Shown piece by piece: positions 8,135-17,341 of a DNA stretch of 52,066 bases. Origin of the DNA: an uncultured Prevotellaceae bacterium. Lineage in GTDB: Bacteria; Bacteroidota; Bacteroidia; Bacteroidales; Bacteroidaceae. The translations under genes and the position numbers were made by a program. The DNA lies in the NCBI GenBank assembly GCA_937893145.1, contig CALBJW010000191.1:1-52066 (forward strand). Reading direction: 5' to 3'. The notes under the pieces were generated by a model. It saw nothing but the letters and a program-made list of their open reading frames with translations. It was not told the DNA's origin and made no database searches. Numbering within the stretch: the stretch's first letter is position 1; each line of letters opens with the position of its first letter.

Positions 8135-9028
8135 TTATCCTCTTTGGTCTGCTCCCCACATCATCTTCTTGCGAAGTGTAGAGTAGAAGTTCTGTCCTTG
8201 TTTTGTTACCACATTGACATGATAAGGTGCTTTGCGTATGCGGAGATGGATGTTGTCCTCGAAACTCTTGCTTCGACCGTCGAGAGAGATAAGGAAACTA
8301 TGAGATCGACTCTCTACGCATAGTTCTATCTCGCTGTCGTCTGTCACTACAAGTGGACGCATGTTCAAACTATGTGGTGCAACAGGAGTGAGAGATATGG
8401 TGCTTGCCTGAGGAGTGATGATTGGACCTCCAACGCTGAGAGAATAAGCAGTAGAACCTGTTGGTGTACCAATGATAAGACCATCGGCTTGATATGTGGT
8501 GAGATACTCCTTGTTGATACTTGTGTGGATAGCAATCATCGACGATATGTCGTGCTTAAGTATTGCTACCTCGTTGAGGGCGTAAGGATAGCCTTCAAAT
8601 TCCAGTTCGTCGCAAGAGATATGGAGCACACTGTGTTTCTCCACATTGATGTGTCCTGTATATATTGCGTTGATGGCACGTTCCACTTGATCGGGTGAGA
8701 ATGAAGCAAGGAATCCTAATCTGCCAGTATTGATACCGAGAATAGGAATCTCCTTGTTGCCCACTTTGCTCGCTACATCAAGGAATGTACCGTCACCACC
8801 CATACATATTACATAGTCGGCAGTGAAGTTGGTGTCTGTTATGATTTCGCACTTCGGTATGTATATCTTGAGATTGTCGCGAAGGAAGAGGTAGAACGGC
8901 TCTGATATGGCAAGGTCTGCCTCGTGCTGCTCTACAAGTGCAAAGAATTTCTGTACAGCGTTGCACTTGCGTTCTTGATATACATTGCCAAAAAGGGCGA
9001 ATTTAATCTTCTTATCTTCTTTCATCAT
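8135..9028 (-). CDS. nadK: NAD kinase
   Basis: 297 residues, the normal length. It makes NADP from NAD and ATP or polyphosphate in the cytoplasm. The GGDG motif (77-80) with the catalytic aspartate, NTGRLGFL (100-107), and the TPTGSTAYSLSVGGP segment that binds NAD are all intact. The start overlaps the stop of the DJ-1 gene (TAATG), so the two are translationally coupled; the second codon is also ATG and could serve instead. Confidence 0.95.
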   Translation of the reverse strand: MMKEDKKIKFALFGNVYQERKCNAVQKFFALVEQHEADLAISEPFYLFLRDNLKIYIPKCEIITDTNFTADYVICMGGDGTFLDVASKVGNKEIPILGINTGRLGFLASFSPDQVERAINAIYTGHINVEKHSVLHISCDELEFEGYPYALNEVAILKHDISSMIAIHTSINKEYLTTYQADGLIIGTPTGSTAYSLSVGGPIITPQASTISLTPVAPHSLNMRPLVVTDDSEIELCVESRSHSFLISLDGRSKSFEDNIHLRIRKAPYHVNVVTKQGQNFYSTLRKKMMWGADQRG

Positions 9029-9579
9029 TATAAGTCATTATACATCATGCCTGCACGGAGTGCATCTGCAGTGTCTTTTCCGCAGAAGTGTTCAACGATG
9101 GCATAACCAAGACCGAGAGCTGCAGCTGGGCCTTTGCCTGTGAACATCTTACCGTCAACCTGTACAAGAGCAGCTGTGTAGTTGGCACCTGTGAGATACT
9201 TTTCGAAACCTGGGTAGCAAGTCATGTTCTTGCCCTCAGCAAGTCCGAGATTACCATATACGAGTGGAGCCGCACAGATGGCAGCAAGTGGCTTGGCTGC
9301 TTCGTTGTGTGCAAGGATAGCCTTGCGGAGTCCCTCATGTGCATCAAGATTTGTTGCACCAGGCATACCACCAGGAAGGAAGAGCATGTCAGCATCTGTG
9401 TAGTCGTTGTCGGCAAAGAGAGTGTCGGCAATCATCTTCACACCATGAGCAGACTCAACTACTTCTGTTGGCATGATACTAACTGTAATAACTTCGAGTG
9501 CTGCACGGCGGCAGACATCTATAACGCCAAGGGCTTCTACATCTTCGAAACCGTCAGCAAGGAATGCGTATATCTTCAT
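9028..9579 (-). CDS. DJ-1/PfpI family protein
   Basis: 183 residues covering one complete DJ-1/ThiJ domain. The nucleophile-elbow cysteine C102 lies in AAICAAP, and the conserved glutamate is in GFEDVEA near the N-terminus. Members act as protein or small-molecule deglycases, chaperones or oxidative-stress factors; the exact activity is not settled by sequence. It is coupled by overlap to nadK and lies 64 bases after recG. Confidence 0.9.
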   Translation of the reverse strand: MKIYAFLADGFEDVEALGVIDVCRRAALEVITVSIMPTEVVESAHGVKMIADTLFADNDYTDADMLFLPGGMPGATNLDAHEGLRKAILAHNEAAKPLAAICAAPLVYGNLGLAEGKNMTCYPGFEKYLTGANYTAALVQVDGKMFTGKGPAAALGLGYAIVEHFCGKDTADALRAGMMYNDL

Positions 9580-9643
9580 GAGTTGTTAGTTTTGAATTAT
9601 GAGTTGTTTTTTGTTTTAATTTTTATAACGTAGCGTTTTTTTT

Positions 9644-11854
9644 TTACGAAATTGCTCCCCAGTTGATGTTAGTTTTCCTCAGTTCTTTGAGTCGTCGCCA
9701 GAGGATTGTGTTCTGGGGCTGGTCTTCGTTCGGGTCGTTGTCCACTACCTCTTGGGCTGCTGCACGAGCAAAGGTGAGGATTTGACCATCACGAGCGAGG
9801 TTTGCAATCTTCATGTCGAATGCCATGCCCGACTGTTGGGTGCCTTCAAGGTCGCCAGGTCCACGAAGTTTAAGGTCTTGCTCTGCTATCTCGAATCCAT
9901 CAGTTGAGTCAACCATTATCTGTACTCGTTTTCGAGTGTCGTTTGAAATCTTATAGTTGGTGACAAGCACACAGTACGACTGATCGGCACCTCGACCTAC
10001 GCGACCGCGCAGCTGATGAAGTTGTGAGAGACCAAAGCGCTCAGCATTCTCAATTATCATCACAGAAGCATTTGGCACATTCACTCCAACCTCGATAACG
10101 GTTGTGCTGACAAGGATATGTGTTTGATGACTTGCGAAGAGTTGCATTTCTGCATCTTTCTCAGCAGGTTTCATCTTACCATGTACCTTGCTGACCTTAT
10201 AATCGGGGAAGGCTGCCGATATCTCTTCGTACCCAGCCTCAAGATCTTTCATGTCCATCTTTTCTGTCTCCTTTATGAGAGGATAGACGATGTATATCTG
10301 TCTGCCCAGCTGTAACTCGTGACGCATGAGGTCGTATATCTTTTGACGGTGAGCATCAAACATGTGAACCGTCTTGATAGGTTTGCGTCCTGGGGGCAGC
10401 TCGTCAATGATACTTACATCGAGGTCACCGTAGAGTGTCATTGCAAGTGTACGAGGAATAGGCGTTGCTGTCATCACAAGTACATGTGGTGGTACTTCGT
10501 TCTTCATCCACAGTTTTGCTCTCTGTGCCACACCAAAACGATGCTGCTCGTCTATGATTACCAATCCTAAGTGGTTGAATACCACATTGTCCTCTATGAC
10601 TGCATGAGTACCAACGAGTATGTTAATGTCACCATTGGCAAGGTCTTTGAGTATTTTTTCTCGTTTCTTTCCTTTGACCGTACCCGTGAGCAGTTCGACT
10701 CGAATAGGCATGTCGCATATGAAGTTGCGAATGGTCTCGACATGTTGCTCTGCAAGGATTTCTGTTGGTGCCATGATGCAAGCCTGACATCCATTGTCGA
10801 GAGCAATGAGTGAGCACATGAGTGCTACGAGGGTTTTTCCGCTTCCCACATCACCTTGGAGCAATCGGTTCATCTGTTTGCCACTCTTCATGTCAGCATG
10901 TATCTCCTTTATCACTCGTTTTTGCGCTCCAGTAAGTTGGAATGGAAGGTGATGGTGGTAGAAACCATTGAACATATCACCAATGCGGGTGAAAAGAAGT
11001 CCTCGATACTTCAACTGGCGACTGCGTGCATAGCGGAGGATGTTGAGCTGAATGTAGAACAGTTCCTCGAACTTGAGTCTGAGCTGTGCCTTACGCAGAT
11101 TGTCGGACGAAGTCGGGTAGTGTATGTTGCGTATTGCCTCATCGAAGGATATGAGGTGATATCGTTCTTTAATGTATGGAGGAAGGGTTTCTTCAAGAGG
11201 CTGTGTGAGTATCTTGAACATGTTTGCCGTCAACTTTGCCATAGTGGAAGAGTTGATGGACCCCTTCTTCATCTTTTCGGATGTGTTGTAGAATGGACGA
11301 AACGAACAAGTGTTACTGTTCTGTGTTGTACTTACATTTGCACTTGAAGGTGCAGATGACATGCCAAAATCTTCGCTCTCATCATCTGCTGCAAAGAGGT
11401 TGCCTTGTGTTGCTACTCCTCCTCGTGGTGCATTGATAGGGTATGGCGAATCTTCTATTTCTGGGTGTGCAAGGTTTATTCGTCCATTGAACACGTTGGG
11501 TTTTCCGAAGATGAGGTATGGCACTCGAACCTTGTAGGCATTGGCTGCATACTTTATGCCTTGAAACCATACGAGGTCTATTATGCCTGTACCATCCGAA
11601 AAGTGTGCGACCATGCGTTTGCCTTTGCCTTCTCCTATTGTTTCAAAGGAGAGTATCTGACCGCACAACTGGACATAAGGCATGTTACCGTCAATCTCAC
11701 ATATCTTATATATGTGTGTACGGTCAACATACTTATAAGGGTAGTAGGTAAGGAGGTCGTTGACGGTCTTGATGCCAAGTTCCTTCTCAAGCAGTTCGGC
11801 TCTGTGTGGTCCTACCCCTTGTAGATATTTTATGTCCTGTGAGAGTATGTTCAT
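9644..11854 (-). CDS. recG: ATP-dependent DNA helicase RecG
   Basis: 736 residues. RecG rewinds and regresses stalled replication forks and branch-migrates Holliday junctions. The N-terminal wedge/OB domain is present, followed by helicase motifs: Walker A GDVGSGKT (334-341), DEQHRFG (the DExH box), TATPIPRTL, and the C-terminal QLRGRVGRG. A low-complexity insert rich in Ser, Asn, Thr and acidic residues (about 142-200) lies in or beside the OB region and explains the extra length over the usual 690-700. It overlaps dnaG by four bases (ATGA), so the two are coupled. Confidence 0.95.
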   Translation of the reverse strand: MNILSQDIKYLQGVGPHRAELLEKELGIKTVNDLLTYYPYKYVDRTHIYKICEIDGNMPYVQLCGQILSFETIGEGKGKRMVAHFSDGTGIIDLVWFQGIKYAANAYKVRVPYLIFGKPNVFNGRINLAHPEIEDSPYPINAPRGGVATQGNLFAADDESEDFGMSSAPSSANVSTTQNSNTCSFRPFYNTSEKMKKGSINSSTMAKLTANMFKILTQPLEETLPPYIKERYHLISFDEAIRNIHYPTSSDNLRKAQLRLKFEELFYIQLNILRYARSRQLKYRGLLFTRIGDMFNGFYHHHLPFQLTGAQKRVIKEIHADMKSGKQMNRLLQGDVGSGKTLVALMCSLIALDNGCQACIMAPTEILAEQHVETIRNFICDMPIRVELLTGTVKGKKREKILKDLANGDINILVGTHAVIEDNVVFNHLGLVIIDEQHRFGVAQRAKLWMKNEVPPHVLVMTATPIPRTLAMTLYGDLDVSIIDELPPGRKPIKTVHMFDAHRQKIYDLMRHELQLGRQIYIVYPLIKETEKMDMKDLEAGYEEISAAFPDYKVSKVHGKMKPAEKDAEMQLFASHQTHILVSTTVIEVGVNVPNASVMIIENAERFGLSQLHQLRGRVGRGADQSYCVLVTNYKISNDTRKRVQIMVDSTDGFEIAEQDLKLRGPGDLEGTQQSGMAFDMKIANLARDGQILTFARAAAQEVVDNDPNEDQPQNTILWRRLKELRKTNINWGAIS

Positions 11855-13992
11855 TTTATTAGTACTCGATCTCCTAATTCTTTTGCAAGGGCACGCTGAA
11901 CGTCGCTAAGTCGCATGTACTCTGTAAGTATCTCACGACTTTTCTCGGCATCAGCAATGATGTCTGGGTTGGTGAGTGCTGTTTGACAATTACGAATGTC
12001 ATCGTCGATGATTACGTTTTTGTAGTCGAGCAGCATGTGGGTTATATAGTCTGGAGCAAGCTCTTCCTCTGACTGCATCTGTTGTCCTTTGCTCAACTGA
12101 TAGCGTTCGCTAAGCAGATTGACAGCCTCGTTCGAGAACTCCATGTTTTGATTGTTACGGAAGAAACGAGTGGCATTGAAACCTTCCTCGTTTATATGTT
12201 TGATGCACTCCAAGAGCATTGATGCGTAGAGAGGGGAGCGGAACTGGATGTTGTCGCAAGTCAACTCGTCATAGACGAACTGTGCAAGTGGAATCTGTAT
12301 ATCGTTTCCATCGATATCTTGTTTTTCTATGAGTTGTTCCCCACGTCTAACAACAAGAGTCATAATCATCTTTTCAATACCGATGAAACGATTGTCGCTC
12401 TTGTTCTGCACAACAAATGGTGTAGGTGCAGGTTCTTGCTGCTCTTCTGGTGGGAACGGTGCATCTCCTCCATGAAGGGCAAGGAAGGCTTCCTCCTCTT
12501 CTGGAGAAGCAAAATGATTGTTAGTAAGAGTAGTATGTTGTTCTGAAGTAGGCTGACCGGTATTTGTTCCCTGAACATTTGTTCCTTGTACATTGTTTTT
12601 GGAGGCTTCCTCTGCAGCCTTGCGTTCGATGTACTGCTCACGCTGTTTAGCCTGTTCTTTTTCTTTCTTTATTCTCTCAAGTGCTGCGGCACGGTCCTTC
12701 TGCGTTTGTCGAAGAAGGATTGATTCGTCTATTCCAAGAAGTTCTGAACATTCGTGAATGTACGAAGCGCGGATAATCTCTTCTGGAATGACAGAAATGC
12801 TATAGACAATGTCTTGTGTGAGTTTTGCTTTCTTGATAGGGTCACGACCTGCATCAGCAAGCAAGAGGTTTGTCTTGAAGATGATGAAGTCTGTCTGATG
12901 CTCTTCAACGTAAGCCTTGAATTCTGTAGCATTGTGTTTACGGGCAAAAGAGTCAGGGTCGTCACCATCAGGAAGGAGAAGAATCTTAACATTCATGCCT
13001 TCTGCAAGGAGCATATCTGTTCCTCGAAGTGCAGCGTGGATACCAGCTTCATCGCCATCGTAAAGGAGTGTGATATTGTTTGTGAAACGATGTAGGAGTC
13101 GAATCTGTGACTCGGTGAGGGCGGTACCGGAATTGGCAACAACGTTCTCAATTCCACATTGATGCATAGAAAGCACATCAGTATAGCCTTCAACCATATA
13201 GACGCAGTCGTCTTTTACTATCTGGCGTTTTGCCTGATAAAGACCATACAATTCTCGACCTTTTGAGTATATTGACGATTCTGGCGAATTGATGTATTTC
13301 TGTGTTACACCTTTAGTGCGTGAATCAAGCACGCGACCACCAAAGGCAACGACTTTGCCACTAACGTTGAACCATGGAAACATGACTCGGCCGCGATATT
13401 TATCTGTGACCTGTCCATTGTCTCTCTTAAAGCATAAACCAGTCTTGACAAGATATTCCTCTTTGTAGTTGTTTCGGACGGCTTCTTTGTAGAGTGCGTC
13501 CCATTTGTCAAGGGCAAAACCAAGTCTAAACTTATTGATAATGTCGTCTCGGAAACCACGACTACGGAAGTAAGCCAAACCGATGGTACGACCATCGATG
13601 TCGTTGTTCATCACATCGTGGTAGTAATTACTTGCCCATTCATTTACGGCAAACATTGATTCTCGTTCATTGCGTGACTTCTTCTCGTCATCACTCAGTT
13701 CACGTTCCTCAACCTCAATGCCGTATTTCTTTCCTAAAATGCGAAGTGCTTCAACATAACCTACCTGTTCAATTTTCATGATGAACTGAACTGCATTTCC
13801 TCCTTCACCACAAGCAAAGCATTTGCAGATGCCCTTCGATGGTGAAACCATGAACGAAGGTGTCTTGTCGTCGTGGAAAGGACACAATCCCTTGAGGTTG
13901 GCACCTGCTCTACGCAAAGTGACATACTCAGATACGACAGACTCTATGGCTGCCGCATCCATAATTCTATCTATGATGGATTGTGATATCAA
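11851..13992 (-). CDS. dnaG: DNA primase
   Basis: 713 residues. It makes RNA primers for replication. The CHC2 zinc finger is intact (C37, H40, C58, C61). The TOPRIM core follows, with the VEGYTDV glutamate and the LLYDGDEAG aspartates. The C-terminal helicase-binding part is reached through a long Gln/Glu/Lys and Asn/Thr-rich linker (about 440-540), which makes the protein longer than E. coli primase. The start at 13992 gives the correct distance to the zinc finger. I saw no consensus promoter in the 76 bases upstream. First gene of a probable dnaG-recG-DJ1-nadK-ABC transcript. Confidence 0.95.
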   Translation of the reverse strand: MISQSIIDRIMDAAAIESVVSEYVTLRRAGANLKGLCPFHDDKTPSFMVSPSKGICKCFACGEGGNAVQFIMKIEQVGYVEALRILGKKYGIEVEERELSDDEKKSRNERESMFAVNEWASNYYHDVMNNDIDGRTIGLAYFRSRGFRDDIINKFRLGFALDKWDALYKEAVRNNYKEEYLVKTGLCFKRDNGQVTDKYRGRVMFPWFNVSGKVVAFGGRVLDSRTKGVTQKYINSPESSIYSKGRELYGLYQAKRQIVKDDCVYMVEGYTDVLSMHQCGIENVVANSGTALTESQIRLLHRFTNNITLLYDGDEAGIHAALRGTDMLLAEGMNVKILLLPDGDDPDSFARKHNATEFKAYVEEHQTDFIIFKTNLLLADAGRDPIKKAKLTQDIVYSISVIPEEIIRASYIHECSELLGIDESILLRQTQKDRAAALERIKKEKEQAKQREQYIERKAAEEASKNNVQGTNVQGTNTGQPTSEQHTTLTNNHFASPEEEEAFLALHGGDAPFPPEEQQEPAPTPFVVQNKSDNRFIGIEKMIMTLVVRRGEQLIEKQDIDGNDIQIPLAQFVYDELTCDNIQFRSPLYASMLLECIKHINEEGFNATRFFRNNQNMEFSNEAVNLLSERYQLSKGQQMQSEEELAPDYITHMLLDYKNVIIDDDIRNCQTALTNPDIIADAEKSREILTEYMRLSDVQRALAKELGDRVLIK

Positions 13993-14068
13993 GGTGTGGT
14001 TATGTATTTATTATGCTTACTTTACAATTCTTTTATTTATATAATGCTTGTTGTAAACGACTTTCAGT

Positions 14069-14542
14069 TTACTTAAACATGTAAATCTCGCTCTTCACAA
14101 CTATTGGGTCTGTAGCAATCTTTGCTTTCTTAATCTTTGCAAGATACTCGTTTGCTTCCTGCTGATTAGCAAAGTCGCCTACTCTGCAACGCCAGTGTGG
14201 TGACTCGAATGATGTGTATGCTTCAAGTTCAGGGAAAAGGCTTGTTACCTTATATCCTGCAGCTTGTGCCTTACCTTTTTCCGATTGCTTATTGCCTCCC
14301 CAATAAACCTGAATTCTGTAACCTCTCACCTTAGTCTTTTGTACAACCTTGGTTACTTCAACCACTTCTCTTTCTGCAGGGTCGTAGTAGTCTCCATTCA
14401 CGAAGTTTGTTAAGCGTTGGTCCTGAACGACCTTTACAGTGCCCTTACCACTTGACTTCTGAAGATGGTCCATGAATCTTTCCTGTGCAGATGCGGAGAG
14501 TGAGATGATTAGTAATGAGAGGATAAAGAAAATATGTTTCAT
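14069..14542 (-). CDS. Secreted SPOR-domain protein
   Basis: 157 residues. Residues 1-19 form a signal peptide (ending SASA). Residues about 73-157 form one SPOR domain, recognisable from the RIQVYWGG start and the CRVGDFANQQEA segment before the final strand. SPOR domains bind glycan strands stripped of peptides at the division septum, so a periplasmic peptidoglycan role is likely. The gene follows tpiA after a terminator-like hairpin. In many Bacteroidales the same gene string continues into folE; here dnaG follows instead. Confidence 0.85.
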   Translation of the reverse strand: MKHIFFILSLLIISLSASAQERFMDHLQKSSGKGTVKVVQDQRLTNFVNGDYYDPAEREVVEVTKVVQKTKVRGYRIQVYWGGNKQSEKGKAQAAGYKVTSLFPELEAYTSFESPHWRCRVGDFANQQEANEYLAKIKKAKIATDPIVVKSEIYMFK

Positions 14543-14591
14543 TGATAATCTGATTTAATAAGATATTGTTATCTGATATTATAAACAAAAC

Positions 14592-14634
14592 AAAAAGAGA
14601 GGGCATGAGAGAATGTGTTGCCCATCATGCCCTC
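14592..14634 (-). terminator. Intrinsic terminator after tpiA
   Basis: A perfect 10-bp stem (14599-14608 with 14625-14634, GAGGGCATGA and its complement) is followed, reading the minus strand, by a T-rich run from the A-rich bases at 14583-14596. It should stop most tpiA transcripts before the SPOR gene. Confidence 0.75.
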
Positions 14635-14651
14635 CCTGTTATATTAAAGGA

Positions 14652-15404
14652 TTAACCCCAAGCGTCGATGATACCCTTGAAGTCTGCAGCCTTAAGGGAA
14701 GCACCACCGATGAGACCACCGTCGATGTCTGGCTTAGCGAAGAGTTCAGGAGCATTTGATGCCTTGCATGAACCACCGTAGAGGATAGAAGTCTCAGCAG
14801 CAGCTTCTGCACCGTAAACTTCAGCAACGCATGAACGGATGTATGCGTGGATTTCCTCAGCCTGGTCAGCAGTAGCAGTCTTACCTGTACCGATAGCCCA
14901 GATTGGTTCGTATGCGATGATGATGTTCTTCCACTGCTCAGCATCGAGGTGGAATACAGAACCTGCGAGCTCTGCCTTTACAACTTCGTTCTGCTTGTTA
15001 GCTTCACGCTCTTCGAGTGATTCACCGATACAGAAGATAACCTTAAGACCGTTAGCGAGTGCGAGTTCAACCTTCTCCTTGAGAATCTCTGGAGTTTCGT
15101 TGTAGTACTCACGACGCTCTGAGTGACCGAGGATAACGTACTCAGCACCTGTTGACTTAACCATCTCAGCAGAAACTTCACCTGTGTAAGCACCAGAAGC
15201 CTTGTTAGCGCAGTTCTCAGCAGAGAGCTGGATGCAGCTGCCCTTAATAACTTCTGCTACAGAAGCGAGGTGGATGAATGGAGTGCCGATGATTACATCA
15301 CAGTTAGGAGTCTTAACTACTTCTGTGAGCTCCTTTGCAAGAGCAATACCTTCCTGGAGATTCTTGTTCATCTTCCAGTTACCAGCAACGATTTTCTTTG
15401 CCAT
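14652..15404 (-). CDS. tpiA: Triosephosphate isomerase
   Basis: 250 residues, the standard length. It interconverts dihydroxyacetone phosphate and glyceraldehyde 3-phosphate in glycolysis. All catalytic residues are present: N9 and K11 in GNWKMN, H94 in LGHSERR, and E166 in AYEPIWAIGTG (which begins the flexible loop). The phosphate-binding LYGGS and GLIGGASL segments close the barrel. It lies 36 bases after the DoxX gene on the same strand, so they are probably cotranscribed. Confidence 0.97.
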   Translation of the reverse strand: MAKKIVAGNWKMNKNLQEGIALAKELTEVVKTPNCDVIIGTPFIHLASVAEVIKGSCIQLSAENCANKASGAYTGEVSAEMVKSTGAEYVILGHSERREYYNETPEILKEKVELALANGLKVIFCIGESLEEREANKQNEVVKAELAGSVFHLDAEQWKNIIIAYEPIWAIGTGKTATADQAEEIHAYIRSCVAEVYGAEAAAETSILYGGSCKASNAPELFAKPDIDGGLIGGASLKAADFKGIIDAWG

Positions 15405-15440
15405 AATAGTAATGTTTTTTAGTTAGAAAAATATGTATTA

Positions 15441-16607
15441 TTAAATACTTTTGTTCTTTAATGTTTTAGTCATCCAGTTGTTCAATTCTTCTTTGTTAGG
15501 AAGATTGTAGTTGCTCCACTTGCCTTTTATCACTCCTCCTTGAAGGATAACGAGACCAGGATTGCCACGAACGATGGTTTTGAGGAGTCGTTCTTCTCCT
15601 ATGTAGTATTTATATTCTGCTCCAGTGTGGTCATTCCAGTACACCTGCGCTTTATCATCTGCAGAAGAAGTAAGGCAGTACATTGAAATGCTTTCTTCAT
15701 CTTGTGCCAGTTCGTACAATTCGTTGATGCGGTCCACATGACTTTCATCCGCATTCATCAAGTTCGGAATGACAAGAAGAATAACAATATTGTCATCGTA
15801 TAATATGTTTTCTGTTATGTCATCTTCTGTCTCTGAGTCATAGAAAAAGAAGTTTGAAGTCGCAAGTTCCTTCTCGTTCTTTATTGTTCGTTTTGTCTCA
15901 ACGTAGTTCCATGTAGAATCAGGGTCATCATCATCTATGTCAAGTTCCATTGTCTTGCCATCTTTCTCGTAAACAATCTTGACTTCAAAGTTGTTGGCAT
16001 TGCTGTACGATTCGTAGTTTGCTCTTAGGTCTGTGCCAATCTTGAATGGTCGGAAATCGATGAAAGGCAATTTCATTACACACAATGCTGCAAAAATCAA
16101 GATTCCTATCATGGTGGCAGATGAAACCAGCCACTTCAGACTATCTGGCAGGAACTCGGTCTGCATCTTGGAATATCGCTTCACAAACATAGCTGCAGAC
16201 AACAGAACTATGTTCTTCAACAAAGTTGTACCATTACTCAATATTATTGCATCTCCAAAGCATCCGCAGTCAGAAACAGGATTGAATAGGTAGATGTATA
16301 TTGTGAGAATGGTCATGAACAACATAAACATTACGGTATATGTCGATGTGTTCCTTCTGTTTATTCCAAAGAAAAGGTATATACCTAATGTGAATTCTAT
16401 AAAAGCAAGACCTATAGCTAATGTGAGCACAATAAGTTCTGGAAGAACAATGTTGCCCATTGCTGCGAAATAGTCATTGAGTTTATAGACCATTCCGAAT
16501 GGATCGTTAGCCTTTACAAATCCGGAAAAGATGAATGTGACTGCAAGTAATAAACGACAAGCGTTGACACAGATCTTTTGGATATTTACCTTAGTTCTTC
16601 TCTTCAT
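15441..16607 (-). CDS. DoxX-family membrane protein with C-terminal thioredoxin-like domain
   Basis: 388 residues. The N-terminal half has about four to five membrane segments of the DoxX/MauE type, starting with RLLLAVTFIFSGFVKANDP, a common start of Bacteroidota members. Residues about 200-388 lie outside the membrane and resemble a thioredoxin fold (strand FFFYDSETEDD, later NPGLVILQGGVI), without a CxxC pair where it would be expected. A redox or quinone-linked role is inferred from the family. It overlaps the upstream DUF1599 gene by 17 bases, and tpiA follows. Confidence 0.8.
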   Translation of the reverse strand: MKRRTKVNIQKICVNACRLLLAVTFIFSGFVKANDPFGMVYKLNDYFAAMGNIVLPELIVLTLAIGLAFIEFTLGIYLFFGINRRNTSTYTVMFMLFMTILTIYIYLFNPVSDCGCFGDAIILSNGTTLLKNIVLLSAAMFVKRYSKMQTEFLPDSLKWLVSSATMIGILIFAALCVMKLPFIDFRPFKIGTDLRANYESYSNANNFEVKIVYEKDGKTMELDIDDDDPDSTWNYVETKRTIKNEKELATSNFFFYDSETEDDITENILYDDNIVILLVIPNLMNADESHVDRINELYELAQDEESISMYCLTSSADDKAQVYWNDHTGAEYKYYIGEERLLKTIVRGNPGLVILQGGVIKGKWSNYNLPNKEELNNWMTKTLKNKSI

Positions 16608-17148
16608 TCTCGGCAGCCTCTGTGAGTTTTATCAAACCAAACACTGAATAGTTAATCATGTCGAGGTAGTTGGCATCGATTCCCTCGGAGATGAGAGTCT
16701 TGCCATCGTGCCCCTCTATCTGCTTTGTGCGGTTGAGCTTCATCAGAATTAGGTCTGTATATGAGCTGACACGCATCGAACGCCATGCTTCATCATAATC
16801 GTGATTCTTGCGAAGCATCAACTCAAGAGCTTCTTTGGCGTACTTGTCATAATACTTCATTGCCTGCTCTGCTGTCAAGTCTTCGTGTTCGGCATATCCA
16901 AGCTCCAACTGGATGAGTCCGACGATGCCGTAATTTACGATAGCCTGAAATTCTGGATATATACCTTCGCCTACAAGTGAGACCCCTTTTACCTCAAGGC
17001 TTCTGATTCTGTTTGCCTTGATGTATATTTGGTCGGTTACGGATGATGGACGCATGATGCGCCATGCTGCACCATAATCGTGCAACTTCTTGCTGAAGAT
17101 ATCTCTACAGCCAGTCATTGCCAATTTGAATTGATCTTGAGTATCCAT
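16591..17148 (-). CDS. DUF1599 protein (two tandem repeats of the domain)
   Basis: 185 residues. Two copies of the same unit are visible: DYGAAWRIMRPSSVTDQ in the first half and DYDEAWRSMRVSSYTDL in the second, each followed by a K-x-N-R-x-x-x-E helix and a Y-x-x-x-G-L-I-x-L helix. The family has been linked to nucleotide modification, but no activity is established for this type. First gene of the DUF1599-DoxX-tpiA operon, a gene string seen in many Bacteroidales. Confidence 0.85.
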   Translation of the reverse strand: MDTQDQFKLAMTGCRDIFSKKLHDYGAAWRIMRPSSVTDQIYIKANRIRSLEVKGVSLVGEGIYPEFQAIVNYGIVGLIQLELGYAEHEDLTAEQAMKYYDKYAKEALELMLRKNHDYDEAWRSMRVSSYTDLILMKLNRTKQIEGHDGKTLISEGIDANYLDMINYSVFGLIKLTEAAENEEKN

Positions 17149-17212
17149 ATTGAGAGCCGTTAATTATCCTTGATTATTCTTTTGCAAACTATTATTGTAT
17201 TTATATTATGTG

Positions 17213-17220
17213 CAAAGGTA
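17213..17220 (-). promoter_or_regulatory. -7 element for the DUF1599-DoxX-tpiA operon
   Basis: Reading the minus strand, TACCTTTG lies 65 bases before the DUF1599 start. No TTTG was found 20 bases upstream of it, only A/T-rich sequence, so this is a half-match to the consensus. Confidence 0.5.
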
Positions 17221-17281
17221 AGAAAAAAATATGAATGTGCTATATATGAAAGGGGAAAAACTTAGTATATAATACTAAGAA

Positions 17282-17317
17282 AGAAAAAAACGCTAAACAA
17301 TTAGTAATTGCTTAGCG
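17282..17317 (-). terminator. Intrinsic terminator after the M23 peptidase gene
   Basis: A 12-bp stem (17291-17302 with 17306-17317) pairs fully in minus-strand RNA, with one G-U pair that would be an A-C mismatch in plus-strand RNA. The A-rich run at 17282-17290 becomes a T tract on the minus strand. The orientation is therefore clearly minus. Confidence 0.85.
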
Positions 17318-17341
17318 TTTGTAGTTGTCAATTTATGTTGA

